Assembly (NCBI RefSeq): GCF_014898095.1
Contig: NZ_CP062946.1
Span: 2,480,001 to 2,544,000, forward strand
Source: Thalassotalea sp. LPB0316
GTDB lineage: Bacteria; Pseudomonadota; Gammaproteobacteria; Enterobacterales; Alteromonadaceae
DNA: 64,000 bases
Direction: 5' to 3'
In this document: positions 17,956-27,121 of the stretch, in pieces
Layout: every line of letters begins with the position of its first letter
Numbering within the stretch: position 1 is the stretch's first letter
The notes under the pieces: generated by a model
Database searches by the model: none
The model's input: only the letters and a program-made list of their open reading frames with translations
Told to the model about the DNA's origin: nothing
Translations under genes and position numbers: made by a program

Positions 17956-19002
17956 ATGAGTTTACTAATTAAAAATATTGCTTTGCATTTTATCGCCAAG
18001 CTCGACGAAAGCTCAGAAGCGAATTTACAGTTCGGTCCTGAAAACATCGAAGTCACTGAAAAACTTAACAGTTTTATAGACGTTTTACACCATTTATACA
18101 ACGGTAAAGGCTCAAAAGCTTACGCAAAGTTTAATACCATGCCCGCTGAAGGCGAAAAAGTTGGCTTTGATGAGTTACTTTCTCGTTACTTAGATGACGA
18201 ACAGAGCTTTACTCAGTTTTCGGTTGATGCTGCTGAGCGCTTAAAGCAAGAGCTCGACAAATATGAGTTAGTTGAAGCGGGATATCTCGTTATTTGCCAT
18301 TATGAATATATGGGCGGCCGCTTTATGTTTGTTGCGATTATCCCTGTAACCGAGCATTACAGTGTTGATGGTGAGTTGAATATCTCCGCGGATAAGCACC
18401 TTGATACCGCTAAATTACAACTTGCAGCCCGCATTGACTTATTCGACTATTTACAAAATAGCCAAAATAAATCATATATTTCTTTTATCAAAGGTCGAGC
18501 AGGGCGCAAGGTTGCCGATTTCTTCTTGGAGTTTTTGCACTGTGAAGAAGGTGTTGACGCAAAAGAGCAAAGCTTAACCCTGGTGCAGGCAGTAGAAGAT
18601 TATGTTGCGACAAACCAGTTAAACGCAGAAGAGAAACAAAACGCCCGTAAAGAGCTTTTGAGTTACTGTAAAGAACAAAAAGAATCAGGCCAAGAAGTTT
18701 CAATCAAAGCACTTGGTGACGTCTTGCCAAGCGAAAGTGAAGAAACGGATTTTTACAAGTTTTGTCAAGAGCAAGCATATCCGTTAGAAGAAAACTTCCC
18801 TCATGATCAGGCAGTGATAAATAAAGTGACAAAATACTCGGGTTACGGCAACGGTATTAGTGTCAGTTTTGAACGCAGTCACTTTGGACAAGACGTTGTC
18901 TATAATAAAGCAGCAGATACGTTAGTGATCCACAAAGTACCACCTAATTTAAAAGCCCAATTACTGGCACTATTAGAAGAAAACAACAGTAACGCGGACT
19001 AA
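17956..19002 (+). CDS. yejK: Nucleoid-associated protein YejK/NdpA
   Basis: The 348-residue protein starts MSLLIKNIALHFIAKLDE and shows family motifs such as FIKGRAGRKVADFFLEFL (about 175-192) and GNGISVSFERSHFG near the C-terminus. YejK (NdpA, E. coli 335 residues) is a nucleoid-associated protein that interacts with type II topoisomerases. It is divergent from yejL-yejM across 74 bp. Confidence 0.94.
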   Translation: MSLLIKNIALHFIAKLDESSEANLQFGPENIEVTEKLNSFIDVLHHLYNGKGSKAYAKFNTMPAEGEKVGFDELLSRYLDDEQSFTQFSVDAAERLKQELDKYELVEAGYLVICHYEYMGGRFMFVAIIPVTEHYSVDGELNISADKHLDTAKLQLAARIDLFDYLQNSQNKSYISFIKGRAGRKVADFFLEFLHCEEGVDAKEQSLTLVQAVEDYVATNQLNAEEKQNARKELLSYCKEQKESGQEVSIKALGDVLPSESEETDFYKFCQEQAYPLEENFPHDQAVINKVTKYSGYGNGISVSFERSHFGQDVVYNKAADTLVIHKVPPNLKAQLLALLEENNSNAD

Positions 19003-19074
19003 ATAAAGTAACGCGTTACGCAATAATTCAATTAGATTCAATAAGATAGATAGATTTACTTATAGGAAGACAAA

Positions 19075-20106
19075 ATGACCACTTTAACAATTAAAAGGCC
19101 TGATGATTGGCACATTCACTTACGCGACGGCAAAGTTTTAGCTGACACCGTCAAAGATGTTAGCCGTTATTTTGGTCGCGCTATTGTCATGCCTAATCTA
19201 GTACCACCTGTGGTAAATGCTGAAATGGCGAAAGCTTATTACGATCGCATTCAAGCGCATAATCACAGTGAAAACTTCACACCTTTGATGGTCTTGTACC
19301 TCACCGATCAAACAACGCCGCAAGATATTATTGATGCTAAAGCCTCAGGCATTGTTTATGCCGCTAAGCTATATCCTGCCGGTGCAACGACTAATTCGTC
19401 ATCAGGTGTAACGGATATTCAAAATATCGATGCAGTTATCGCGCAAATGCAAGCTTGTGAAATGCCGTTGCTTATACACGGTGAAGTAACCGATAATCAC
19501 ATCGACATTTTTGATCGCGAAAAAGTGTTTATCGACAATATATTATCGCCTTTAGTGGCTAAGTATCCAAATTTAAAAGTCGTGCTTGAGCATATTACCA
19601 CGAAAGATGCGGTCGAGTTTGTTAAATCAGCTGGCGCAAATGTTGCCGCGACGATTACGGCACATCATTTATTGTTCAACCGCAATCACATGCTCGTTGG
19701 CGGTATTCGTCCGCACTATTTTTGCTTGCCCATTTTAAAACGCAATATTCACCAACAAGCATTGGTTGAAGCCGCAACTTCTGGTAGTGAAAAGTTCTTT
19801 TTGGGCACCGATTCAGCACCGCATCCACAGCACGCCAAAGAGTCAGCTTGTGGCTGTGCGGGCTCTTATACTGCGCATGCGGCAATTGAATTATATGCCG
19901 AAGTATTCGAGCAAGAGGGTAAGTTAGACAACCTTGAAGGTTTTGCCAGCTTAAATGGCCCTAAGTTTTATAACTTACCGGTTAATAGCGATACTATTAC
20001 GCTAGAGAAAGTAAGCTGGGACGTACCTGCAACGTTAAGTTTTGGTGATGACGTTGTTGTACCTATTCGTGCAGACGAACAAATTCAATGGCAAGTTAAA
20101 GCCTAA
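19075..20106 (+). CDS. pyrC: Dihydroorotase (class II)
   Basis: The 343-residue zinc amidohydrolase interconverts carbamoyl-aspartate and dihydroorotate in pyrimidine synthesis. [10 protein letters not shown] (10-19) carries the first zinc histidines, [14 protein letters not shown] (about 102-115) the carboxylated lysine, LLIHGEV and LEHITT further histidines, and [10 protein letters not shown] the catalytic aspartate. AGGAAG precedes the ATG by 7 bases. The QueD-like gene follows after 8 bp. Confidence 0.97.
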   Translation: MTTLTIKRPDDWHIHLRDGKVLADTVKDVSRYFGRAIVMPNLVPPVVNAEMAKAYYDRIQAHNHSENFTPLMVLYLTDQTTPQDIIDAKASGIVYAAKLYPAGATTNSSSGVTDIQNIDAVIAQMQACEMPLLIHGEVTDNHIDIFDREKVFIDNILSPLVAKYPNLKVVLEHITTKDAVEFVKSAGANVAATITAHHLLFNRNHMLVGGIRPHYFCLPILKRNIHQQALVEAATSGSEKFFLGTDSAPHPQHAKESACGCAGSYTAHAAIELYAEVFEQEGKLDNLEGFASLNGPKFYNLPVNSDTITLEKVSWDVPATLSFGDDVVVPIRADEQIQWQVKA

Positions 20107-20114
20107 GGACCACT

Positions 20115-20996
20115 ATGCAACTTTTTGTCAAAGATCTAACCGTTATCGATTTTTCATATTTGTGTGAAAAGCGCGGTATTGTCGGTGAAAGTTGGATCGT
20201 TGATGTACTGTTAGACGGTGCACTTAACGAAATGAGTATGGTGTTGGATTTTGGCGTGGTTAAAAAGCAAATCAAAGCCATTATTGATGATGCCGTTGAT
20301 CACAAATTATTGTTACCGATGCAATCAGCAAACTTACGCGTAATGGCTTCAAACCTGCACGAAGCCCATGAGTTTGTTGATTTTGAAAGTGATAACGGCT
20401 GCTATTACCTGCAATCGCCGAACCAAGCCTTCGCTAAAATTGATACTTTAACAATTGATATACCATCAGTGACTCAACACGTTACCGCTATCATAAAGCA
20501 AAGCTTACCTGACAATGTTGAAGGGCTGACAATTACCTTGCGAGAGGAAGCTATTGAAGGCGAGTATTATCATTACACCCACGGATTGAAAAAGCACGAT
20601 GGTAATTGCCAGCGGATCGCCCATGGTCATCGCTCAACTATTGAGGTGTATGAAAATGGTGAGCGCAGTCTAGAGCTTGAGCAACTATGGTGCGAGCGTT
20701 GGCGTGATATTTACCTCGCCAGTGAAGACGATGCTATTGCCCATGAGTTAGTTGAGTTGTCAGATTACGCCAAATCAAAATTAACCGAAGAATTCGACAC
20801 CTTTGCTTATACTGCACCGCAAGGTCGTTTTGATATTGCCGTAGAAAGGCAGCGTATTGATGTAGTCGATTGTGATTCAACCGTTGAGCTACTCGCCGAC
20901 TTTATCGCAAGACAATTGAAAAAGCATCGGCCACTCACGGATATTAAAGTGGTGGCTTATGAGGGTGTTGGCAAAGGAGCTATTGCTGATGCATAG
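20115..20996 (+). CDS. Two-part 6-pyruvoyl-tetrahydropterin synthase / QueD-family protein
   Basis: At 293 residues this is more than twice the size of QueD (about 120). An N-terminal half with WIVDVLLDGALNEMSMVLDFGVVKKQIK resembles the PTPS aspartate/glutamate strand, and the second half (from about 120) contains YYHYTHGLKKHDGNCQRIAHGH and TIEVYENG; NCQRIAHGH provides the Cys and the HxH zinc ligands of PTPS enzymes. The activity could be 6-carboxy-tetrahydropterin synthesis for queuosine, since queE and queC lie at 53-54 kb and no other queD is visible here. Substrate is not proven. AGGA five bases upstream supports the start; it is probably cotranscribed with pyrC. Confidence 0.75.
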   Translation: MQLFVKDLTVIDFSYLCEKRGIVGESWIVDVLLDGALNEMSMVLDFGVVKKQIKAIIDDAVDHKLLLPMQSANLRVMASNLHEAHEFVDFESDNGCYYLQSPNQAFAKIDTLTIDIPSVTQHVTAIIKQSLPDNVEGLTITLREEAIEGEYYHYTHGLKKHDGNCQRIAHGHRSTIEVYENGERSLELEQLWCERWRDIYLASEDDAIAHELVELSDYAKSKLTEEFDTFAYTAPQGRFDIAVERQRIDVVDCDSTVELLADFIARQLKKHRPLTDIKVVAYEGVGKGAIADA

Positions 20997-21846
20997 TCGA
21001 GTGCATAAACGTCGAGCCGTTAAAAACGTTACATGGGTCGCAATCTTTAGCGCGCTCTTTGGACTTAGCCAGCCCGCTAATGCTCAGGTGAGTTTATCGG
21101 GAGAGATAACGCAAGGTGCTTTGATCATTGGTAAAACGCAAGCCGGTAGCCAAGTAAGCCTTGATGGAAAAGCATTACCAGTGTCAAAAAATGGCGATTT
21201 TGCGTTTGGTTTTGGCCGCGATACCACAGAAAGTGTTGAATTAATCGTCAAAAGCCCGAGTGGTAAAGTACATAGTGAAACCTTGACCCCAAGCAGTCGT
21301 GAATACAATATTCAACGTGTTGAAGGTATTGCTCGTAAGATCATGAACCCTGATCCCAAGGCAGTTGAGCGAGCCCGTAAAGACAGTGCCCAAGTTAAGC
21401 AGGCAAGGGCAATTAGCTCAGAATTAACGGCCTTTTCACAGGGATTTGTTGCACCAATAGAAGGCACAATTACCGGCGTTTATGGTAGTCAACGTTACTA
21501 TAACGGTGTCCCTAAAACCCCGCATTATGGGCTAGATTATGCGGGTAATACCGGTGATCCAGTCAAAGCACCAGCTGATGGCAAAGTCATTTTATGGGTA
21601 CCAGATATGTTTTACTCTGGTGGCACGATGATAATCGATCATGGCCAAGGCATTTCTTCAACGTTTTTACATTTAAGCGGCAGTTATGTTGATGTTGGTG
21701 ACGATGTTAAACAAGGTCAAGTGGTGGCAAAAGTTGGCGCAAGTGGCCGAGCAACCGGGCCACACTTAGATTGGCGTATTAACTGGCATAATGTTCGACT
21801 AGATCCAGCGCTAGCATTAAAGTTAAAGCCCATTGAACAACGGTAG
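20989..21846 (+). CDS. Secreted M23 (LytM) family peptidase
   Basis: The 285-residue protein has a Sec signal peptide (WVAIFSALFGLSQPANA, cleavage before QVSL), an N-terminal beta domain and a C-terminal LytM domain (about 150-275). HYGLDYAG gives the first zinc His and Asp. The usual HxH motif reads GPHLDWRIN, with Asp where the third ligand His usually stands. A cell-wall hydrolase or a hydrolase activator is likely. ATG 20989 has GGAG nine bases upstream and overlaps the previous stop by 8 bp, so translation is coupled. Confidence 0.88.
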   Translation: MHSRVHKRRAVKNVTWVAIFSALFGLSQPANAQVSLSGEITQGALIIGKTQAGSQVSLDGKALPVSKNGDFAFGFGRDTTESVELIVKSPSGKVHSETLTPSSREYNIQRVEGIARKIMNPDPKAVERARKDSAQVKQARAISSELTAFSQGFVAPIEGTITGVYGSQRYYNGVPKTPHYGLDYAGNTGDPVKAPADGKVILWVPDMFYSGGTMIIDHGQGISSTFLHLSGSYVDVGDDVKQGQVVAKVGASGRATGPHLDWRINWHNVRLDPALALKLKPIEQR

Positions 21847-21882
21847 TTAATAAGCGCTCAGGTTAACTAGTATGTGAATTTA

Positions 21883-21915
21883 AAAGCAGCTTGGTTTTGC
21901 CACGCTGCTTTTTTT
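21883..21915 (+). terminator. Terminator after the M23 peptidase gene
   Basis: AAAGCAGC and GCTGCTTT form an 8-bp stem with a 13-nt loop and a T7 tail, 36 bp after the stop codon. Confidence 0.9.
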
Positions 21916-22305
21916 AATCTCGGTAGTATTTTGAAATAAATATATGCTTTATTTAAATCTTTGCAAATTATCTTGAGAGTCTTATTTATCAAGCGCTCCA
22001 CACTAATTACATTAGAAAATTCACGTTCGCTACGTAAAATCTAATTAATTAGGTGAGGTATTAGGCGTCAGATTTTAAAAAATCGCGCTATTTTGAATGC
22101 CAGATTTTGCGATAACACACATGTTTGATTATTTATTGCTAAATGTGGCGATTGATTTAGCAAGCTACAATATGGGGCAGAATTACATGACTTTTATTTC
22201 CGATATTTGTGAATATCGGAAATATTGAATTAGGGTGATTTATCGCGTATTATCGAGCTTATTTACCATTATCATTAAAAAAATAATAAATCGATAAATC
22301 AACTT
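21916..22305. other. Long intergenic region before the recombinase gene
   Basis: About 390 bp of A+T-rich DNA without a coding frame. It contains one imperfect inverted repeat (ATTAGA near 22012 to TCTAAT near 22046) and the perfect palindrome listed separately at 22195-22224. No clear promoter could be assigned. Confidence 0.5.
22195..22224. repeat. Perfect 13-bp palindrome with 4-bp centre
   Basis: TATTTCCGATATT (22195-22207) and its exact complement (22212-22224) flank TGTG. It lies 81 bp upstream of a tyrosine recombinase. The symmetry suits a repressor operator or a recombinase core site; 11-bp arms around a 6-bp centre would equally describe its inner 28 bp, the geometry of Xer-type sites. 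The sequence does not resemble known dif sequences, and there is no T run for termination. Confidence 0.7.
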
Positions 22306-23553
22306 ATGACATCTTCAATTCCCACACCACGGCCTTTTATCGATAACCTAGAATATCTAGGAAATCCATTTAAAGAAATTACCGTTAAGTTATCTGACCC
22401 GATCACAAAAATTAATAACGTTGAAACTGATTTAGAATTTTGTTTGAAGTTTGTTTATAGCTACAACGGCTCTAAGGCAACCTTTAATAGTTATCGCCGA
22501 GAAATCGAACGGTTAATTCAATGGGCTTGGTTGGTTGAACAGCGCTCAATTACCAGCTTTGTTCGGTCAGATATTGAAGCCTATATCGAGTTTTGTAAAT
22601 CACCACCCAAGCACTGGATCGGCACTAAAAATGTAGCGCGCTTTAAATCTAAAGCGGGTTTGCGTGTGGTTAACCCTGAATGGAAACCTTTTGTTGTTAG
22701 CGTGTCTAAATCCGAATTTAAAGCCGGTAAAGCAGCAAATATTACCAGCTATGAATTGTCTCAGGCTGCGGTTAAAGCCATGTTTACTGCACTTTCGTCG
22801 TTTTACGAGTTTTTGGTTCAAGAAGGTATTTGTGAACATAACCCTGTTGCGTTAATTCGCCAAAAAAGTAAATTTATTCAAAAAGAAACTCGAGCAGAAA
22901 TTCGCCGAATTAGTAATCTTCAATGGGAATATGTTATTGAAACAGCTGAAATTTTAGCTAATGAGAACCCTGAAGAGCACGAGCGGACACTGTTTATAAT
23001 GAATTGCCTGTACGCCATGTATTTACGTGTGTCAGAGCTCGTTGCAGACGAGCGTTCAATGCCAATGATGCAGGATTTTCGCAAAGATCACGATGGTAAT
23101 TGGTGGTTTCACGTATTAGGTAAAGGCAATAAAAACCGAATAATTACCGTCAGTGACGAAATGTTAATGGCGTTAAAACGCTATCGCAATTCACGCAAGC
23201 TCCCTGCTCTGCCAATTCCTGGCGAATATGAACCTTTGGTCACGAGTTTTAAAGGTAAAGGGCCGATCAGGTCGACACGGCAAATTAGAAATATCGTGCA
23301 ATATTGCTTTAATCAAGCGTTTGAGCGAATGAAAAATCATGGTTTAGCCGATGACGCCAACGAACTGCAAGCTGCAACTGTTCACTGGCTGCGCCATACC
23401 GGTATTTCAGAAGATGTTAAACATCGTCCGCGTGAGCACGTTCGTGATGATGCCGGCCATGCCTCGATGGCGACAACTGACCGCTATATCGATTCAGATC
23501 TAAGAGAGCGACATCAATCAGGTAAACGCAAAAAGCTTAAAGACGTTAACTAA
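22306..23553 (+). CDS. Tyrosine recombinase / site-specific integrase
   Basis: The 415-residue protein has a SAM-like core-binding domain (about 40-190) and a catalytic domain with all expected residues: Arg241 (YLRVSEL), Lys273/276 (GKGNKNR), His360 and Arg363 (HWLRHTG), His385 (GHAS) and the nucleophile Tyr394 (TDRYID). An insertion rich in charged residues (100-145) separates the N-terminal helices. It is not next to a tRNA, nor to other phage or plasmid genes, so it may be a lone resident recombinase or an island remnant. No good Shine-Dalgarno is visible. Confidence 0.88.
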   Translation: MTSSIPTPRPFIDNLEYLGNPFKEITVKLSDPITKINNVETDLEFCLKFVYSYNGSKATFNSYRREIERLIQWAWLVEQRSITSFVRSDIEAYIEFCKSPPKHWIGTKNVARFKSKAGLRVVNPEWKPFVVSVSKSEFKAGKAANITSYELSQAAVKAMFTALSSFYEFLVQEGICEHNPVALIRQKSKFIQKETRAEIRRISNLQWEYVIETAEILANENPEEHERTLFIMNCLYAMYLRVSELVADERSMPMMQDFRKDHDGNWWFHVLGKGNKNRIITVSDEMLMALKRYRNSRKLPALPIPGEYEPLVTSFKGKGPIRSTRQIRNIVQYCFNQAFERMKNHGLADDANELQAATVHWLRHTGISEDVKHRPREHVRDDAGHASMATTDRYIDSDLRERHQSGKRKKLKDVN

Positions 23554-23947
23554 TGAACTTTAACCAAGAAAGTATACTGACACACATAAAGGTGATAATT
23601 CCTATCAATGCAAAAAAGAACGACCCAAACCCCTTGATTGATATACTTACGTTTTTTGATCTTGTGTACCAATCATCAGGAATCTCGTCTTTACATGTCG
23701 ATAAATAGGTATTTAAAACATCAATTCTTGCGCTGTAATGAAAAATACAACCAAATATTGTGAAAGTGAACAAACCTGTAAAAAAAATTACTGTAATACC
23801 GACTGAAAGAACAAGCCCCTCACCATTGTATGCGATAGCACCTGCGATAAAAAAAACCATTATAGTTATGTACCAGGTAATACACTTGTGATGGAACTCT
23901 TGATAATACATTTTCATTTCTTTGACTTGATCAATTTTTGTGGTCAT
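23546..23947 (-). CDS. Hypothetical three-span membrane protein
   Basis: A 133-residue protein with hydrophobic segments at about 24-42, 46-68 and 106-128 and a short polar loop (YLSTCKDEIPDDWYTRS) between the second and third. I do not recognise the family. It is convergent with the recombinase and overlaps its last 8 bases. An upstream AGGAAC element supports the ATG at 23947. Confidence 0.7.
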   Translation of the reverse strand: MTTKIDQVKEMKMYYQEFHHKCITWYITIMVFFIAGAIAYNGEGLVLSVGITVIFFTGLFTFTIFGCIFHYSARIDVLNTYLSTCKDEIPDDWYTRSKNVSISIKGFGSFFFALIGIITFMCVSILSWLKFIS

Positions 23948-24030
23948 CTGGTTGTTCCTATATTAAATACTACATCAGGCATTATATAACGGGCATTAAA
24001 TTATTTAATTTAAGACATCAACTTTCACTG

Positions 24031-26745
24031 TTATGTTGAAGTTAATAGTTCTGAACATTGTATCTTGTTTACACGACGATTATAAAGCCGTTTAACATAT
24101 TGTTTTAATTCGGGTTTACAAGAGCCGCATTTCGTACCACAAGCTAACTGCTCTGATAGTTGTTCAACACTGTTGCAACCTTTATTGATGGCATTAACGA
24201 TTTGTTTTTCTCTTACACCTAAGCAGCTACAGACAATTTTTCCCTGTAAAAATTCATCACTTGGCTTGCCGATCAGCAGTGATTGAATATCCGCAAAGCT
24301 CAGGCTTTGTTTTGCCATCATCGCATCGAGCCACGCCGTATTTAACGCCTGATGTTTTTGCGTTTCAACAATATAACACTGTATGCAATCATCAATAGTG
24401 CACAAACTTATGTGTTGTTCTGGTGTTTGATAACTGTACCAACTGCCGTGATAATGCGCTTTAATTTGCTGAATTGTCTGGACATTTTTATTGGCGTCAT
24501 CACTTAACTGAGCAGCTTGATAGGCGTAGCCCGTTTTTGTGACAAGTTTATGCCAATAGTCAAATGACAGTTGAATGGCTTGCTTGCTATAAACCTGAAT
24601 GTATTTAGCAGGCTTAACTTTGGTAATACTTGCGAGTGTTTGTTTTAGTTGCGGCTGGCCAGATATTTGGTCGATGATAATGGGGTATAAGCTTGAAACA
24701 TTCGCATGAGAGGCAAATTGCTGATTCCAGTGAATCGGCACAAACAACTCACCTGCGGCTTGGTTGCTATCAAGCTGGGCTGGCAAGATCACCTTGCCAT
24801 ATTGGTTTTCAATCGCCAGTAAATCGAAGTTTTTAATCCCCTGCTTTTTAGCGTCATCGATGTTAATGGCAACAAAGGGCTGATCTTGCGTGGTAAATAA
24901 TTTTTCAGTTAAGCCGGTTCTTGTCATGGTATGCCACTGATCGCGCACTCGACCACTATTAACCAGAAAATCCTTCTGCGCTTGTTCAGCTAATTGCGCT
25001 CCAATCGGGGTGATGGCAATAAAATTAGCTTTTCTGTTTCGGGTAGAATATTGCTGATCGGCAAGTACATCTCGACAACCTAATGGATAGTGTTGGTTTA
25101 TCGGCCATTGCAATGGTTCAAGTTGGTCGTATTGTTGACGAGATAAATCACTCAAGCCTGAAATATCGAATTTTCGTTGATCTTGATGAGCAATACCTGA
25201 AAGCGCGGCAAACTCAGTGAAAATTTCCTGTGGGTGTTGGTAATCAAAGCCACTAAAGCCCATTTTATTAGCGACATCACAAATTAATTGCCAATCCTGC
25301 TTAGCATTTGCGTAGGGGGCTAAAACTGAGCGTTGCCTTGATATTCTTCGCTCCGAGTTTGTCACCGTGCCATTTTTTTCCAGCCAAGCACTTGCCGGTA
25401 GCTTAACGTCGGCAAACTGCATGGTATCGTTGTTTGCAACACAGTCAGATACCACCACAAGCGGACATGCCTCTAGTGCGTCTTTCACCAGTTGGTGATC
25501 TGGCAGGCTAACTACCGGGTTAGTTGCCATTATCCATATCGCTTTAATCTTACCTGATTTTATCGCTTCAAATATTGCGGTAGCGGTTAATCCTGATTCA
25601 CTAGCGATCGACGGTGACTGCCAAAAACTTTGGACAAGTTCACGGTGCGTTTTGTCTTCAATTGATAAATGCGCAGTTAATTGGTTAGCTAAGCCCCCTA
25701 CTTCTCGACCGCCCATGGCATTTGGTTGCCCTGTGATCGAAAATGGCCCCATACCTAGCTTGCCAATTTTTCCGGTCGCTAGGTGACAATTGATAATGCT
25801 ATTGCATTTATCAACGCCAGTATTCGATTGGTTAATACCCATTGAAAAGAAAGTGACGACTTTTTCTGTCGTGGCAAATAGCTGATAAACCTTGGTTAGT
25901 TGTTCTTGGCTTAGCTGGCAGAATTCACTTACGGTATCGAGCGTCCACGATTTACACGCTTTAACGGTTTTAGAAAAGTCGTTGGTGTGTTGTTCGATAA
26001 ATGCTTGGTCGATAGCATTTGTGCAGATTAAATAGTTGAGTAAGCCGTTGAAAAATCCTGCATCGGTGGCAGGTTTTAGGGCTAAATGGATATCTGCCAG
26101 TTCACTTGTTGCGGTTTTTCTGGGATCTAAACACACGACGGTTAAATTCGGGTTTATTTCTCGCGCGCGCTCTAAGCGTTGAAATAGTACTGGATGCGTC
26201 CAAGCCATATTAGAGCCAGTGATCACGAATAAATCACATTGCTCGATGTCTTGATAACTGCAAGGTACGATATCTTCACCAAATGCTCTTTTATAAGCGG
26301 CGACAGCACTGCTCATGCATAGCCTAGAGTTGGTATCTATATTGCCTGTGCCAATATAGCCCTTCATCAATTTGTTAGCCACATAGTAGTCTTCGGTCAA
26401 TAATTGCCCCGAGACATAAAATGCGATAGCGTCACGGCCGTGTTGCTCGATCACATGGTTAAATTGCTTCGCTACATAGCTAGTAGCCGTATCGACATCG
26501 ACGGTTTGACCGTCTATTTGCGCATCACCAAGTCGATTGTCTGTTGAAACAGTATTGAGTAAATTACTGCCTTTGACACAAAGCCGGCCATAATTGGCGG
26601 GATGCGAATGACAACCTGATAACTGTTTGACGGGTGAATTGGTCGTTTTGCTATTTAAACTAAGATCAATCCCGCAACCAACACCACAATAAGCACACGT
26701 TGTGGTAATTCTGCGGGCGTTTGGTGCTAGTAGTTTAGTTGTCAT
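24031..26745 (-). CDS. nasA: Assimilatory nitrate reductase, catalytic subunit
   Basis: The molybdopterin enzyme of about 904 residues reduces nitrate to nitrite in the cytoplasm. TTCAYCGVGCG begins the [4Fe-4S] cysteine cluster completed by GRLCVKGSN; MGINQSNTGVDKCN and GPFSITGQPNAMGGREVGG are molybdopterin-binding landmarks. A C-terminal BFD-like [2Fe-2S] domain is present (VCSCLGVREKQIV, then CGTKCGSCKPEL), as in NasA of Klebsiella. The frame is open to a TTG overlapping nirD, but ATG 26745 gives a natural start 19 bp after nirD. It is the last gene of the nitrate operon. Confidence 0.95.
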   Translation of the reverse strand: MTTKLLAPNARRITTTCAYCGVGCGIDLSLNSKTTNSPVKQLSGCHSHPANYGRLCVKGSNLLNTVSTDNRLGDAQIDGQTVDVDTATSYVAKQFNHVIEQHGRDAIAFYVSGQLLTEDYYVANKLMKGYIGTGNIDTNSRLCMSSAVAAYKRAFGEDIVPCSYQDIEQCDLFVITGSNMAWTHPVLFQRLERAREINPNLTVVCLDPRKTATSELADIHLALKPATDAGFFNGLLNYLICTNAIDQAFIEQHTNDFSKTVKACKSWTLDTVSEFCQLSQEQLTKVYQLFATTEKVVTFFSMGINQSNTGVDKCNSIINCHLATGKIGKLGMGPFSITGQPNAMGGREVGGLANQLTAHLSIEDKTHRELVQSFWQSPSIASESGLTATAIFEAIKSGKIKAIWIMATNPVVSLPDHQLVKDALEACPLVVVSDCVANNDTMQFADVKLPASAWLEKNGTVTNSERRISRQRSVLAPYANAKQDWQLICDVANKMGFSGFDYQHPQEIFTEFAALSGIAHQDQRKFDISGLSDLSRQQYDQLEPLQWPINQHYPLGCRDVLADQQYSTRNRKANFIAITPIGAQLAEQAQKDFLVNSGRVRDQWHTMTRTGLTEKLFTTQDQPFVAINIDDAKKQGIKNFDLLAIENQYGKVILPAQLDSNQAAGELFVPIHWNQQFASHANVSSLYPIIIDQISGQPQLKQTLASITKVKPAKYIQVYSKQAIQLSFDYWHKLVTKTGYAYQAAQLSDDANKNVQTIQQIKAHYHGSWYSYQTPEQHISLCTIDDCIQCYIVETQKHQALNTAWLDAMMAKQSLSFADIQSLLIGKPSDEFLQGKIVCSCLGVREKQIVNAINKGCNSVEQLSEQLACGTKCGSCKPELKQYVKRLYNRRVNKIQCSELLTST

Positions 26746-26764
26746 CAAATATTCGCTCTTTGAG

Positions 26765-27112
26765 TTATGCAAATAATTCTACATAGCCTTGATTAATACG
26801 CGCTGGATAAACCGGCACGCTAACCTCTGTTGCTTGTAAACACTGGCCACTGGTCAGCGAAAAATGCTGTTTATAAAGTGGTGAGGCAACAACAATTTGC
26901 TCATCAACTGAACCAACAATGCCGCGATATAAAACATTCGCTTTACCAATCGGATCATAATTGCCAATGGCGTAAACTTGTTGCTGTGTTTTGCCAACTT
27001 TGAAAATTGCAACTTGCTGCTCGCTTTGCTCGGTAGCAATAAGTGCGCAAACGCCTGCGTTATCGCACAACGCATCTTCGGCACAAATTCTTTGCCATTG
27101 TTGATTACTCAT
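26765..27112 (-). CDS. nirD: Nitrite reductase small subunit
   Basis: A 115-residue Rieske-like-fold protein; NirD partners NirB in NADH-dependent nitrite reduction to ammonium. IFKVGKTQQQVYAIGNYDPIGKANVLYRG-type sequence and the SPLYKQHFSLTSGQCL stretch are typical. The Rieske iron ligands are replaced, as usual for NirD (NYDPIGKAN in place of CxH). It lies between nirB (9 bp) and nasA. Confidence 0.94.
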   Translation of the reverse strand: MSNQQWQRICAEDALCDNAGVCALIATEQSEQQVAIFKVGKTQQQVYAIGNYDPIGKANVLYRGIVGSVDEQIVVASPLYKQHFSLTSGQCLQATEVSVPVYPARINQGYVELFA

Positions 27113-27121
27113 ACTCTGCTC

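Noticed and set aside
22195..22224. The chromosomal dif site
   Set aside because: Overall geometry is similar, but the arms do not resemble conserved gammaproteobacterial dif arms, and dif is not expected to be perfectly symmetrical.
26746..26772. TTG start for nasA giving nine extra residues
   Set aside because: It lies within the nirD stop region without a ribosome binding site; ATG 26745 gives the usual NasA N-terminus.
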